Assembly (NCBI GenBank): GCA_023053575.1
Contig: JAKZAP010000003.1
Span: 1,712,561 to 1,776,560 of the forward strand
DNA length: 64,000 bases
DNA from: Branchinecta lynchi
Lineage: Eukaryota > Arthropoda > Branchiopoda > Anostraca > Branchinectidae
Reading direction: 5' to 3'
Shown: piece after piece, positions 44,417-55,546 of the stretch
How positions within the stretch are numbered: position 1 is the stretch's first letter
Layout: every line of letters begins with the position of its first letter
Notes under the pieces: generated by a model
Told to the model about the DNA's origin: nothing
What the model saw: only the letters and a program-made list of their open reading frames with translations
The model's database searches: none
Position numbers and translations under genes: made by a program

Positions 44417-44581
44417 CAACCTCGAATTTATATGACCTCGAACTTGGCCTGAAAACCTTACAAGAAAACTTCTCTACAGTAAAACAGGTCCTGGGTCAGT
44501 CAGGGTTTCCTTCTTGACAGTTAGGACTTGACTGAAATTTCCTTCCATCCTTTTTAGGCCAGGTTCGAGGTTGGACACCCC
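44410..44581. mobile_element. MITE with TCCAACCTCGAA termini, abutting the previous one
   Basis: GGGTATCCAACCTCGAA at the left pairs with TTCGAGGTTGGACACCCC at the right; the next inner block TTGGCCTGAAAA pairs with TTTTTAGGCCAGG. Its first bases GGGTATCC are also the last bases of the MITE at 44107..44416, so the two share their border. Confidence 0.7.
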
Positions 44582-45370
44582 TCCTACAATTAGTTTTTCT
44601 AATTAAAAAAAATTAAATAGTGTAATGCTGACCTAGAATCTAGTTGATCTGTTGACCCTTTGATTTAGGTTAGGGTAAACAACTCAGCCAGGAAATTTGC
44701 ACAGAAAGTTGTGAATTAAAGAAAAACCTTATGCTACAAGTTTCACAGCTGGCTAGCTGCAGAGCTGGAAAATAAAAAAGGAAAAGGTGAACAGAGGACA
44801 CCAGGCACCAGGTAGCTTCTGTAGGATCAGTCTCGCACACAGAATAGATTTTATCACAGCAGCTCACATACGACATGGCTCATACCTACAGTCTACAGTC
44901 CTACACGCATCCCTGTTGTAACCATACCCCAGCTAAGATGCTCCAAAATGACAAAATACATAATAAGCCAGCTCTAAAGATGAATGATTTACAGTCAACT
45001 TTCAGTATTTAGTACTACAGTATGTATGCCATTCTAGCCTAGCTGTTGGTCTCAAAGTGATCTTACCTTCCTTCCATCCGCAACTTTCTCCTATGCTTTC
45101 AGGTAATTTAGGACCAGATGCCTCTGCTTGTGTTTCTTACTGTCTTTCCATATATAACTGGCTGAAATTTGACAGCTAACAACATTTTTCCAAAAATTAA
45201 ATCCACTTTCCAAGATTTTTGTGGCGCGATTTTGTAGCTGTAGTTGGATAAATCCAACTACAGCGATTCTCCGAAATATCGCAGCGAATTTGTAGCTTTG
45301 TGGCGCGAAATTTGTGGTCGACGAATAATCGGGCTATTCTGCGAATATTCGCGTCAGTGGGAACGCACAG

Positions 45371-45558
45371 TAACGATTGAAATGTGGCAATAAGTTGTGG
45401 TTTGTGGGAGTATTTAAAACGCCTTTAGTAAGAGTTAATTTGTGTGCAACAACACTAAACAAAGCACGTGTTGTTTCCACACCGTCATCAGGAAACATTC
45501 CAAATTCAATCCAGCTAGAGAGCAAATTTGTTTGCACTTCAGGCCTTACCACAACAGT
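45371..45558 (-). CDS. Candidate terminal exon whose stop was hit by a transposon
   Basis: On the - strand CCCTTAG precedes 45558. The frame reads TVVVRPEVQTNLLSSWIEFG, MFPDDGVETTRALFSVVAHK, and ends NHNLLPHFNR. Before the Harbinger-like insertion the next codon would have been TAG, formed by the target TTA and the base beyond; insertion replaces it by TAC and extends the frame by about a dozen element-encoded residues up to 45334. The left flank beyond 41675 has an AATAAA signal near 41597. I do not recognise the protein. The other strand is also open over part of it. Confidence 0.35.
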
Positions 45559-45711
45559 CTAAGGGTTTTTGACGTATGTATTGTTAACTTTGAGTAGGTT
45601 GACTATGCTGTTGGGCAATTGACAGAAAATTTACATTTGGTGGCGTTTAGGGTGAAAGCCAAGCATATTCACACTGGACTGGCAAGACCCTGGGCCTGGC
45701 TCTGGCCTGTC

Positions 45712-46212
45712 TAAAGGCGTTTTTCTGTGCTCTCACAAACAGTTTGTGGGTCACCTGTGGCTCAAAAAGAGTGTTTCCGCGGTCTTTTGTGCCACCCACA
45801 AGTGTGTTTCCGCGACCAACAATATTTTTGTGGCTCGCTTTGTGGCTCAAATTCTACAAACAACTTTCAAGGTGATTGTCGATTTTATAGCTCGATTCTA
45901 GCGGGAAATTAAATTAAGAAGCAAAATAGTGTCTAGACAATAAAGTTAACTACTTTTCGAACCATATAGACTTAAAACTAATGATGCTTTTTGTATAGAA
46001 TGGTATGGAAATAGGCCTGGAGTTCTTTTATTGAGGTTTTCCATGAGTTCTATTTTTATTTTCAGATATTTGAAATAACCGCCAAAAAAATAGGCAAAAT
46101 GCTATTTCTGCGAGTTTCAACTAGTGGCTTTACTGTGTGGCACACAATCCTGTTTCCACGACAAACCCTCAAAAGTGTGTGGCACACAATTGTGTCGCAG
46201 AAAAAGGCTTTA
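45712..46212. mobile_element. MITE with TAAAGGCGTTTTTC termini, best copy
   Basis: Left TAAAGGCGTTTTTCTG and complement of the right TTAAAGCCTTTTTCTGCG match. Near each end are the paired motifs AGTGTTTCCGC, AAGTGTGTTTCCGCG and GTGTGGCACACAAT, which themselves are inverted in the two halves. The two halves are separated by an AT-rich middle. Copies at 13209 and 23228. Confidence 0.75.
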
Positions 46213-46503
46213 AGTGTTGTGATGGGTGGTATAGTTGTACCAGATTCAGAACTTTTTCTCCGACCTGTACATCTGTACAACTTTTTTAAAGTTGGAAAAT
46301 CATTACAATTGCAGGAGGGGTATCACACTTCAGATAAGATTTCAAATTTCCAGAGAAGTCTTTCCTTCAAAATAATCTATCCGGCTTAAAAAGAAACCAG
46401 CAAATATGAAAAACATACAAGAGTGAAGCTAATTCAATGGTTCACATATTGGATAAATAAATATTGCTTTAAAATTTCTAGTTAAACATATTTTTCTTTT
46501 CAG

Positions 46504-46558
46504 ACAAGATCACTTCATTCTAACCTTACCTTGATTGACTTCCAAAATGATGAAAAAG
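46504..46558 (+). other. Possible short exon upstream of the THAP gene
   Basis: TTTTTCTTTTCAG ends at 46503 and GTAGTT follows 46558. The 55 bases are open only in the frame TRSLHSNLTLIDFQNDEK. It could be an upstream, perhaps untranslated, exon of the gene starting at 49832, or chance. There is no further support. Confidence 0.2.
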
Positions 46559-47589
46559 GTAGTTACTATTTACCAAAGTCAATAGTGAGAAAATCCCATT
46601 TGAAAGCAGCTTCAAAATAAAGAAAAGGCACAGAATTTGAATATTTTTGGACACATGACTGTTGAAAAAGTCATAATTTTGCCTCTTGACTGTAAGGATA
46701 GCATGTACATTTCATTTTGAAATTTTTGCGGTAACAGTCGAGGTAGTGTAAAAAAAAGAAGTCAGGTAAAATGTAAATATACCCATCCTGTATGTCGAAC
46801 TGGTACTAATTCAGCATGTCTTGTCTAAAACAAAGAAAAATAATGACTACTTTACTTATCTTTCTAACTTCGGTGATTTACTTAGAGCTAACTCGTAACA
46901 GGCATTTCTCTGTCTGTATGGCTCAAGGATCTAGTTGGATTTCTTTGTGACCCAACCGCTTTTCCTATCTGGCAGATTATGTGTAACTTTCCAGCTCCTA
47001 GTTATGCAGGTTTGGCAGAACTAGTTTAACCTCGATAAGGCACATTTGGTCTGGAGCACCCCTTCCTGCTAAGCTCTATTCCAAAAGAGACAACTCTGGA
47101 GAATAAGGAGGATAGAAAAGAAAATGGAGCCAATGGGAGGAGAGAGAAAAATAAGCGAAAAGAACGCTATTTTATAGATTATTGGGTACTGGAAGGGAGA
47201 TGCACATGTTGCACAAAGTGCACAAAATTTTGTGGGTCTGGCACATTTTTTCCCAAGAAGTACATATTTAGACCGATATCATAGAATTGAAAAAATCAGT
47301 ATCACAACACTTCCCTGGCTACTGCCTGACTGAATAATTTGTCCTGGCTACTGTACCTGCGACCCAACTGAAAATCGAGTTGGAATCCCCAAAGTCACCT
47401 TGTATGATCACTTCTGTAGCCTAGTGTCTGCTCAGACTGTAAATAAGCTTACCGTGCTGAGCACCTTCACTGAAGAAAAATACTGATGCTCAGATCTCAA
47501 AGTGATATTCAGAAAATATCTGTGTAAATATTTTGAGTGGGTTTGGGTGGCCTGTATTTTTCATACACAATGGGGTAAATAATGCTTGC
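46559..47589. other. Unassigned intergenic DNA
   Basis: Nothing that I can support as a gene or element is visible here. Confidence 0.3.
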
Positions 47590-48730
47590 CACATTTTGTA
47601 TTTTCCACCCTTCTAACAATAAGAACTAGTAGTTACTATTTCTCTTCCTACCACAGTAAAAGTTACTACGCAGACTGTTCCAACCCTCGCTTAGTACAGG
47701 ATACCTTGTAAAATGGCTGATTTTCAGAAAAATTCATGATTTTCAGAAAAAAACTACTATAGATGTTCCTACGGCCTAAGCCGACTGCGCACCATATTAA
47801 ACCTACGGCCCAAGCTGACTGCGAATCATATTATGATTCATGCTTGAGCGGCTTGAGCCTGAAGAGGACCCTTGCCAAGAAGGGCCGAAATATAGCTCGA
47901 ATAAAATGTAGCTGACTTATCCGTTTTGCACCGTCAAATTTAAAAAACGACTATTTTGACGAAAAATTGAGCAGTTTTCAGAATAATAGACTTTTTTCAT
48001 GAAAAAAATCAACTGTTTTGAAGAAAAATTGCTCTGCTTTGCTCCCACTCGGTTCTTTTTACCGAATGGCCGATTTGCACCACCCCTAGTAAAAATACTG
48101 GTGCAAATAGTTACACTAAAGCTATTTGGGTTAACCTGATAGTGCAAATAAATCAGTGAAAGGCACAAGAGAAAATTGGAAACAGAAACTGGCACAAAAA
48201 AAATTGGCCATGGTCAGCCAGTGTTTAGAATAAAGGCATTTGGCATCACTGCAACTTCGTTGAAAGCAGAAAAAGTATTACCCTGTAGAGAATAATTAGA
48301 GCTTCTCATCAAGGCCCAATTTTACACTTTTGTTAAGTTTAGACGAAAAGAAACGGTGGTTACGATTTGGGTACCACACTGGGGAGTAGTTAGCATAGTA
48401 ACTATGATCTATGTTAATGACGGGCAGAGGAGTTACTAGCCAAAATGTTTTTTTTTTGGGGGGAGAGGCATTTACCGACTGGCTTGATTGGGTACCCCCC
48501 CAGTCGTGACGCCCCTGGTGACTGGTCCAATCAGGCCTCTGCATAATATTTTGCAGAAAAGTCTGATGTGTACCTTTGCCAAGATTATCAGAAATTTCGG
48601 CAAATAAGACTCACTTTGAACATAAAGGGAAGCCAAAAAAAAAAAAAATGTGTTCCAGCCTGACACCAAGAACCTAGGATCTGTAATGTCATGTGTAGTG
48701 ACTAGGGTAAGTAGGGTGTAACACCGGGTT
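47590..48730. mobile_element. MITE of the GTGTTCC family, interrupted copy
   Basis: ACTAGTAGTTACTATTTCTC and GACTGTTCCAACCCT at 47610..47690, and TGTGTTCCAGCCTGACACCA with GTGTAGTGACTAGGG at 48645..48710, are the two parts of the family seen intact at 31162..31475. Between them lie a copy of the short CTGACGTATCCG MITE (about 47790..47945) and unassigned sequence with an A-run near 48640. Confidence 0.55.
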
Positions 48731-48734
48731 GTCA

Positions 48735-49415
48735 GCAAAACATCCCCAACTGAAATGTCCCCCGGCAAACTTCCCCAGCAAAACATCACCAGGACAAAAT
48801 GTACCTATGGCTATATGTCCCCATGGCTAAATGTCCCCATGGCTAAATGTCCCCATTCAAAACATCCCCGTTTAAAAGATCCCCATGATGAAACGTCCCC
48901 AGCTCAAATTAACCAACAACCAAAATATGATAACATTTTTTGTGGAAAGGGGGGGGGGGGGATTTCATGATTTACATCAGACCCAAAAGATCCTTGAACT
49001 TCCCATTCCATTTTTATCCGCCATAAGGGCACTACGCAGGTTTTGATTTTGACTCTTTTTGAGCCAGGTCAGGCTTCTTGCTTGTTTCCTCGAGGAAAAA
49101 AAACCCGCTTAGACATGTTGCTTTAAATGAAATAGAATTAGCCTACTGCTGATCAGTTACGAGACAAGGGAAAGGCGCATTACACTATATATTTGAAGGG
49201 AAACGCTGCATATCTGGCACAACTGGTCCTACGTCCGCCCTTTACTGCCCATAAACAATGTTCCTACATCTCTAATGCAAAGTCTGAAATTGTTTTATCT
49301 CGATCATGCGCCCGAAGCCCAAGGTGAACTTAAAAATATTAAGGACATTTTCCAAGGGGACGTTTTAACATTGGGACGTTCCGTCATGGAGACGTTTTGC
49401 GATGGGGATGTTTCA
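48735..49415. repeat. Foldback element with opposed GTCCCC minisatellites
   Basis: At 48740..48910 about a dozen degenerate units of 12 to 18 bp repeat the theme AAATGTCCCCATGGCT. At 49350..49415 the opposite orientation appears (GGGGACGTTTTAAC, GGGACGTTCC, GATGGGGATGTTTCATGG). The outer blocks CAAAACATCCCC and GGGGATGTTTC are inverted. A C/G-run lies at 48950. No gene is visible in the middle. Confidence 0.65.
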
Positions 49416-49829
49416 TGGGTAAGTCAGAACACACTCATTATTCCAAGATTCAACAAATCCGAATAACTTATGCCAAAATGCTGCAGGGCATTTGGAATAT
49501 CTGGTTAAAAAATCAGGCATATTTTTTAGACTGGTTGACTTCTGGTACCAACCCTCTATTAGATACTTGTTCAAATCCTTGCAGTTTTGACCTTCAAGAT
49601 CCAATGCTTTCAGTATTCAGTCATCTAAGCAAGCCTGGACATTTGGGACTAAAAAGAGTGACCAGTGGAACTGGTTAAGTAGATAACGCAAAGCCATCTG
49701 TTCTGTACAATGTAGGCTAAGTGTTGTGGTTATTTGTAACGACTTTTAATTAATCGTCTTTTTCCCCTTAGGTGTAACACATGGATTCTTCCTTCTGACT
49801 GGCAGGTTGGTTTGCACAATAATTTGCAG

Positions 49830-50084
49830 AAATGGCTCAGTGGTATGGCAATGACAAAGAAGGGCAGATTGACCCATACTCATTAAAACTTCCAAATGTG
49901 ACAATCAGTGAGGTCAGGAAACCTGCCAACAATAATGCAGAAACAGACTCGGAAGATTACAATGGGGATTTTTATATTGATGCAGTTCCTGAAGTGATGA
50001 TAAGTGATGATGTGGATAGAACTGATTTCTTTGAGAAATTAAACTTTAGCCAGATCCTGGGCAAAAGACCAATCTCATCTAATG
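49830..50084 (+). CDS. THAP/zinc-finger gene, exon 1 (start codon)
   Basis: ATG at 49832 is in a good context (AGAAATGG). The 84 codons begin MAQWYGNDKEGQIDPYSLKL and end KRPISSN plus one base; the donor is GTGAGT after 50084. The segment is rich in D and E (ETDSEDYNGDFYIDAVPEV, SDDVDRTDFFEKL) and has no known domain; it looks like a disordered acidic N-terminus. Several acceptors lie upstream (CCCTTAG at 49771, CTGGCAG, TTTGCAG at 49829); the nearest is used for the start given. A small upstream ATG reading frame of five codons is at 49781 if the first acceptor is used. Linking it to the THAP exon rests on matching phase, strand and order. Confidence 0.6.
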
Positions 50085-50194
50085 GTGAGTACATTGATTT
50101 ACACGTTTGTGTACCCTGTCTAATTCTTGAAATTTTACATGACAGAGTTCATGTTCTTCCCTAACCCTAAATTTATAGTTTATAAACTTCCTAT

Positions 50195-51712
50195 ACAGGT
50201 AGTGAGACAAGCAGTGTATTGGTAATTTTACAGAAAGCTACTTCCCTGACATTCAATCTCTGATAGAAGGTGTTTTCCCGAAGCACTTCAAACTGGCATA
50301 TATTACTCCGATCCCCAAAAAGAAAAACGCTACATCTGTAAAGGATCTGAGACCCATCTCAAAAACTTCGGTATTCTCCAAAGTTTTTGAGCAATTTATT
50401 TATGACTGGCTTTACAGTGACATCAAGGATAAGCTTGACCCGAGGCAATACGGGTTTCGCCCAGGTTGTAGTACAATACACTATTTGGTAAAATTCTTGC
50501 ATGACATTCTCAGGCACCTTGAAGAAGAAGGAACATTTGTGGACACAATCATTGCCGACTTTGTTAAAGCGTTTGACTATTTGGACCATAACATCGTCGT
50601 GACGCAAGCCACCGAAATGGGAGCCAGACAGATCGTCACTCGAATGTTAGCAGAGTTTCTTACAAACAGAACACAGTGCGTAAAGCTAAGTCACGGCGAA
50701 ACGTCGTCACTACTTGACATAACGTGTGGCGCAGCGCAGGGTAGCAAAATCGGACCATTAGCCTTCATAATGGTAATCAACAAATTGCTAGCTGAGTTCA
50801 TGCACCGATACAAATATGCTGATGACCTTAATGCCGCCTTACTCAGATCACTGGGGGACCCACCGGGTGTGAACCCCGTGAAAAATCTCTTGGCAGATAT
50901 TAATTCTCAGGCAATGGAAGCCAAGCTCACGCTTAGCCTGGAGAAGTCAGTCATCTTCCGAGTCAGCTTTCTGAAGCGAGAAATTCCCGAAGTTGGAGAA
51001 GTTGGGCTAACAATTGCCAAATCTGTTAAAGTGTTGGGGGTGTTCTTTGACAACGACATGCGATGGACTACACATATGGCCTATCTTTATAAAATTGCCA
51101 ATCAAGCACTTCGGTCTTTCACTCTCCTGAGACGGTTTGGATTTCACAAGAAAAATCTCCTTATATGCTACCTGACATACGTCCGTCCACTACTCGAATA
51201 TGGATGCCCGGTATGGAATGCTGGGATCACTCAAGAACAAAGCGACCGACTCGAAGTGTTTCAAAAGAGAGCCTGCAAAATAATTCTTGGATCAAATCAC
51301 ATCGACTACAAAAATAGCCTAACAACACTTCAGTTGGTCACTTTGTCCGAAAGACGCCACCAGTTGGTAATGAACTTCGGGATGACGTGCCTAGCAAGTG
51401 AGCAGCACCGCGATATTTTACCTGCTTTCATTGCTCCAAGAACTGACAACCCAGCTACCCGGACATCCCAAAAAAACGCAGGGAAACAAAAACTAATTGC
51501 CCCACCAACTCACTCATCGGACAGATACCTTAACTCATTTGTGCCATACTTTGTCAAATTTTATAATCAGCTACAGTGACATTTTGTAAATGCATCATTT
51601 AATTGTATATATAATTCGAGTGTATAAATTTGTTGACAATCCTACGCTATTTTTTGTGAAAACATAAATATTAAGGAAAATAAACATTGATTGATTGATT
51701 GATTGATTCGGT
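50195..51712 (+). mobile_element. 5'-truncated CR1/Jockey-type LINE in intron 1
   Basis: From about 50220 to the stop at 51577..51579 one frame is open for about 450 codons. It has the order of non-LTR reverse transcriptase motifs: FKLAYITPIPKK, LRPIS, YGFRPGCST, ADFVKAFDYLDHN (first aspartate), the AAQGSKIGP block, YKYADDLN (YADD), then WTTHMAYLY, LLEYGCPVWN and QKRACKIILG of the C-terminal part. The endonuclease and first frame are absent, as usual for 5' truncation. It is followed by a short untranslated region, AATAAA and a (TGAT)n tail at 51690..51712. The long open frame suggests a fairly recent insertion. Confidence 0.9.
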
Positions 51713-51799
51713 TAAAACATGTACAGTGCTGATAGTAACCTTTAGGGAAACCATGCCTGGTCGGGGAACACTCAAAATTGATTGAAATTAGAACTGAGG

Positions 51800-52140
51800 T
51801 TTAAAGTTTAACCGAAACGGCTGACATAGGAAAGTCTATTCACCATAGGCCTGAAGACCTGATGATGTGTTACTTCGTTACTCGACTATTCGTGAATGAT
51901 CTTTTGTCCTATACTAGGCCTTCCCTGTCTGATTTGTGACACCTGCGTGTGCTTGTACTTGTGTTGTATGCTTGAAAAAGCGATTTACGAAAAATAAATG
52001 TTCACGCAGTGAGCATTGCTCACTACTGGCCACTGGTAAGCCGCGTTTGTGTTGAGATTCAAATTTCCACCTCATAGTAGAATTTGTCATTGTGAGGATG
52101 GCCGTAGATATTCTGACCGTCATTCTAGAGCTTATAGTGA
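51800..52140. repeat. Dispersed repeat, second copy of 5990..6360
   Basis: Shares the ordered blocks described there, including GTTTAACCGAAACGGC, ATTCGTGAATGATC, GATTTGTGACACCTGCG, GTTGAGATTCAAATTT and GGCCGTAGATATTCTG. It is non-coding. Confidence 0.6.
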
Positions 52141-52539
52141 AAAAAAAATGTGCTTAACACAACCCAGATAGTTCAGTACACTCAGGTAAATGAAACAAAA
52201 TAAGTTGTCTTTTCAGTTAAACTTTAAATAAAAGGACAAAAAAAAATAATTACAGCTTGCAGTGGACTAAGAATTATTCCTCCTGTTAATGACTCTTTTT
52301 GATGACTAGTTGACCAACCAGATTATTGTATTCTGGTATAAAATTTTAAAGGCTTCTCAATTCTACAGGCTTGTCGCACCACTCAGTAAGTAAGTTAGGA
52401 GTAGGCTATGGTTATTACCCAGAATGTTTTTCTACAATACCAGAAGAGAGAAAGAAAGACGAACAAAATCATATGATAGGGTACACCAAATAAAACAGAA
52501 ACCACAACTACCATCAATTAAAATACACGAGTCAGCTGG

Positions 52540-53392
52540 TGATGCGGCCGAACTGGTGTTCGCCTTATCTCCCTACATTTTCAAATCGGCTATATCTTCT
52601 TGTCTCAATTCTTTACACCCTGCTTACTTTTATAAAGACCATGCCTTCAGCTACATAGCTTACGCGGACGACTTGCTCTTAGTAAGCCGTACCCGATCCA
52701 CACTCACCAAAAATGTATGTAAGCTGTCGTCGGAACTTCTCAAAATCGGTCTTGAAGTTAACCTCTCAAAATGTGAGTACCTGCATTTCAACCCTTCGTC
52801 GAATCGTTTGAATGCTAAAGCTTCTATCTCTCTTGAAGCGTTCGTCGTCAGATCAACAGAATCTCTGCGATGGCTTGGCATAACATTCAAATCCTCGTTG
52901 TCAAAATTTTGCTCTTCGGTTGTTCAAGAAGTTTCTAGATCAATCCGTACCGCCTATGGGCGCATCGTCCCCACCCGGGGGCGCTATAATCGTAAAGCTT
53001 TGGGAAAATTGTACAGCACCTTCTGCGCTCCTTCTATACTATTTCGTTCTGGTGTCACTCATGTTCTGCGAAAGAAGGAGATAAAAAAGATGAGATCATG
53101 TTATTTTAAATATGCAAAGCACCTGCTCCACTTGTCCAAATTATGCCATAACCATACTTTGACGGAGATGTTCAAAATTCAAGATGCAAGTGTTACCCTT
53201 TTGGATGTTTCTTCGTCGCTACAAAAAATCATTGACAACAGAACCCAACCAGCGCACGACCTTCTACACTGCTTCCTGGTCGACGATTGAAATTAAGTGT
53301 CTTTTTGTGTATGTTTATGTGTTTTATTTATTTTCTTCATTTACTCCGCTTTCTGAAAACGGCAGGTTATAAATAAATTACTTACTTACTTA
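52540..53392 (+). mobile_element. LINE fragment with reverse transcriptase C-terminal half
   Basis: The open frame to 53290 contains LSPYIFKSAISSCL and AYADDLLLVSRTRS (YADD motif), then NLSKCEYLHF, SLRWLGITF, LGKLYSTFCAPSILF (thumb-like region) and a basic C-terminus ending CFLVDD. The part before the PQG block is missing, so it is 5'-truncated at about 52540; the 40 codons upstream are not LINE-like. After the stop come GTTTTATTTATTTTCTTC and an (ACTT)n tail at 53378..53392. A tail copy is at 56575..56735. This family differs from the LINE at 50195. Confidence 0.85.
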
Positions 53393-54293
53393 ATACATAT
53401 AAACTAGAACTCTGACGGAAATCGCCTTGCAATTTATACAGTCGGGATAAAATATCAGTAGGATCGTAGGAGTGGTGTGAGGTAGGGGTAGATACAGAAG
53501 GTGAGAAGAAGAACTTTAATTATTGGTGAAGAAAAAACGTTTTGTAAAAAGAACAGCCAGTCGGTAAAATCCGTTGGTCTCCCACCAAAAAACATTCAGG
53601 CTACACTGATGTTTCATAAGAGGTAGCACGAGGATGCTCAGTTTTCAACAGGTTTATCAGTTATGATGTTGCAGACGTTATGCATAAAAAGCATTGCCAA
53701 GAAGAGGCGAAAAAGTATCTGCTGACTTTTCCGATATCACACAGGAAAGTCAGCAGATATTTTTGTCCAGCGGTGTTGCGGCCTTTCTTGTATGCATGAC
53801 GTTTGCAAAACCATGACAGATTCCTAAGTGTTATCTATTGAAACTGTGCATCATTGTGTTATCTCTTCTGAAAGTTCTGACATATTATTACTCACTCTGC
53901 TTATTGCTTCAGGTAGGATGACTTAATTTGTACTTCGTACTTTCAAAATCGCAAGAAATTACATCCCAAGTTTTGTCTGTTGAAACTGCGCATTCATATG
54001 TTGTCGGTTATGAAACTTCTGATGGTGCAGTTGTTTACTTCAGATGATAGCATATGCTATAAGTAACTATTTTTGCTTCTTTAATTTTACTATCAATGGT
54101 TACTTTTCATACAGTATGCACTTCTGTCCATTGGTCTTCGCAAGAACAATGGCTCTGCCGTCTCTCCCTTCATTCCCAAGTTCATTTTTAGTCGAACAAG
54201 CGTGCTCATTCACATAGTCGAATATTCTGAAATAGACAAAACACATAGTAGGATGTTGTTAAAGTTCCATAGGCTAATGAGCTTTCTCTGTAG
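53393..54293. other. Rest of intron 1
   Basis: No exon is visible. GTCAGCAGAT at 53700..53760 is present as an inverted pair (ATCTGCTGACTTTTCC / GGAAAGTCAGCAGAT), a small MITE-like hairpin with AGCATTGCCAAGAAG beside it. The intron ends with TTTCTCTGTAG at 54293. Confidence 0.5.
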
Positions 54294-54554
54294 GACCCAA
54301 GTGTTGTGCATTTAGCTGCTTTAACACGTCAACAAAAAACCGGAAGGGTCCAAAACGGAAATCCTTCTTTCCATTTCCGAGCAGCACAGAGTTGGCTGAA
54401 GAATGGAGTCGACGGACCCGGACAGAAATCCGGATAGAGGATATCCTTCAGAATCCGGGCTCATATTGGTTGTGCAGTGATCATTTCGAGAGTTACATGT
54501 TCACCGTCGACATGAACGGGTGTGGACTAGTGCCTGATGCAGTGCCATTTGATA
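54294..54554 (+). CDS. THAP/zinc-finger gene, THAP-domain exon
   Basis: The acceptor is TTTCTCTGTAG before 54294, and the donor GTAAGT follows 54554. The 261-bp exon is symmetric (one base is taken from the previous exon and one left for the next) and encodes an entire THAP domain. The zinc ligands are visible: C-x4-C (CAFSC...), then after about 51 residues LCSDHF (C-x2-H). Other THAP landmarks are present: the proline in FFPFPSS, the tryptophan in AEEWSRR, and the closing GLVPDAVPF (A-V-P). THAP domains are sequence-specific DNA-binding C2CH zinc modules found in animal nuclear factors and P-element-type transposases. The domain occupies a single exon and lies just behind the acidic N-terminus. 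Confidence 0.9.
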
Positions 54555-54849
54555 GTAAGTATTTTAGAGCTTTATTTTAAAACGTAATAAGGCCAAATAT
54601 CTTAAAAATAAATAAATAATGAGAAAGCTATCAGTCAATGTTTTAAATCCATGTCATAATTGAATTTTTTCTTTTTTCCTTCCTTTTTTTTGGGGGGGGG
54701 GGGAAGGGGGAGCAAGGGCATTTTGTTGATGGAAGATTGTTCGTTAGTGAATTTCTCTTGTCAGTTTGTTATGCCCTCATTTTTTCTTTTCTTCTTCTTC
54801 TTTTTTCTCTCCTTCTTTTCTTTCTTTTTTTGATTTCTTTGGTTTGTTT

Positions 54850-54985
54850 CCCTTAAGATTATATGAATGATGAATAAGCCCCGCCCATTGCCAGGCCTTA
54901 TGTTAGGCCTTATGATGGGGCCATAAACAGTTAATGGTGTTCTCTGTTTTTATGAATAAAATGAACTGAACTGAACTAACCTGGA
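54850..54985 (+). mobile_element. LINE 3' end with TGAAC-type tail
   Basis: Short untranslated sequence with GCCAGGCCTTATGTTAGGCC, an ATGAATAAAATG signal and the repeats GAACTGAACTGAAC. Coding sequence is absent, so it is a strongly 5'-truncated copy. Confidence 0.55.
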
Positions 54986-55546
54986 CTAGTCCTGATCCTA
55001 CCTTCAGCTTCTATAATAATAATGTGCTTTATTCCCTTAATAGCTTGTATTGTACATGCTAGCATGGGTCGTAATTCACACAAATTATTCACGACACAAT
55101 TACATAAATAACATTTCATCTATACGTACAACTTAACTGGAATTAAAATATTGGGTGAAATAGGGTACAAAAGATTTCAGATAACGATCAGTCGAGTTTA
55201 CGGGTGGTCTTAATAGTCTCTGGGAAGCAGCGTCCCTCTGTCTTTATCGCGTATTGGGTCTGCTCCTTGCTAGGGTCTCAGATGAGGTAAAATAATACGC
55301 AAACATACCCTCTCTTGCTTTGCCAACATTAATGTCGGCTGGTATTTCAGGCATGGAACATTCTTGTCTTCCGTGAAAGTTGGTTTTGAGCAAGGACGGA
55401 AATAAATGAACAGAAAATCTTTAGCCAGCATGAATTTATTACATGCAGATATTAAAACTCCACAGATACTATTGCCAGTTTCGGTGATGAATCATTGTGA
55501 CCAGGGAAGGAATAAGGAATCACGGCGTCCCTAGACTGCGTCCTAG

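Larger units (their letters stand above)
41673..45373. mobile_element. PIF/Harbinger-like DNA transposon, 3.7 kb
   Basis: TAA at 41673..41675 and again at 45371..45373 flanks an element of 3,695 bp. Left terminus CTGTGCGTTCACAC and complement of the right terminus CTGTGCGTTCCCAC agree, and TTTGTAGC blocks follow inside both ends. A TWA target duplication with TTCACAC-like ends is characteristic of PIF/Harbinger transposons. I found no DDE transposase or MADF/Myb-like frame: the longest inner frames (42275..42613 -, 43034..43414 +) show no such motifs. It is probably a decayed or non-autonomous copy and carries two younger MITEs at 44107..44581. Confidence 0.75.

Noticed and set aside
50085..54293. 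Fusion of the LINE reverse transcriptase with the THAP protein
   Set aside because: The LINE is 5'-truncated, has its own stop and tail, and lies within an intron bounded by consensus splice sites; exon 1 and the THAP exon join in frame without it.
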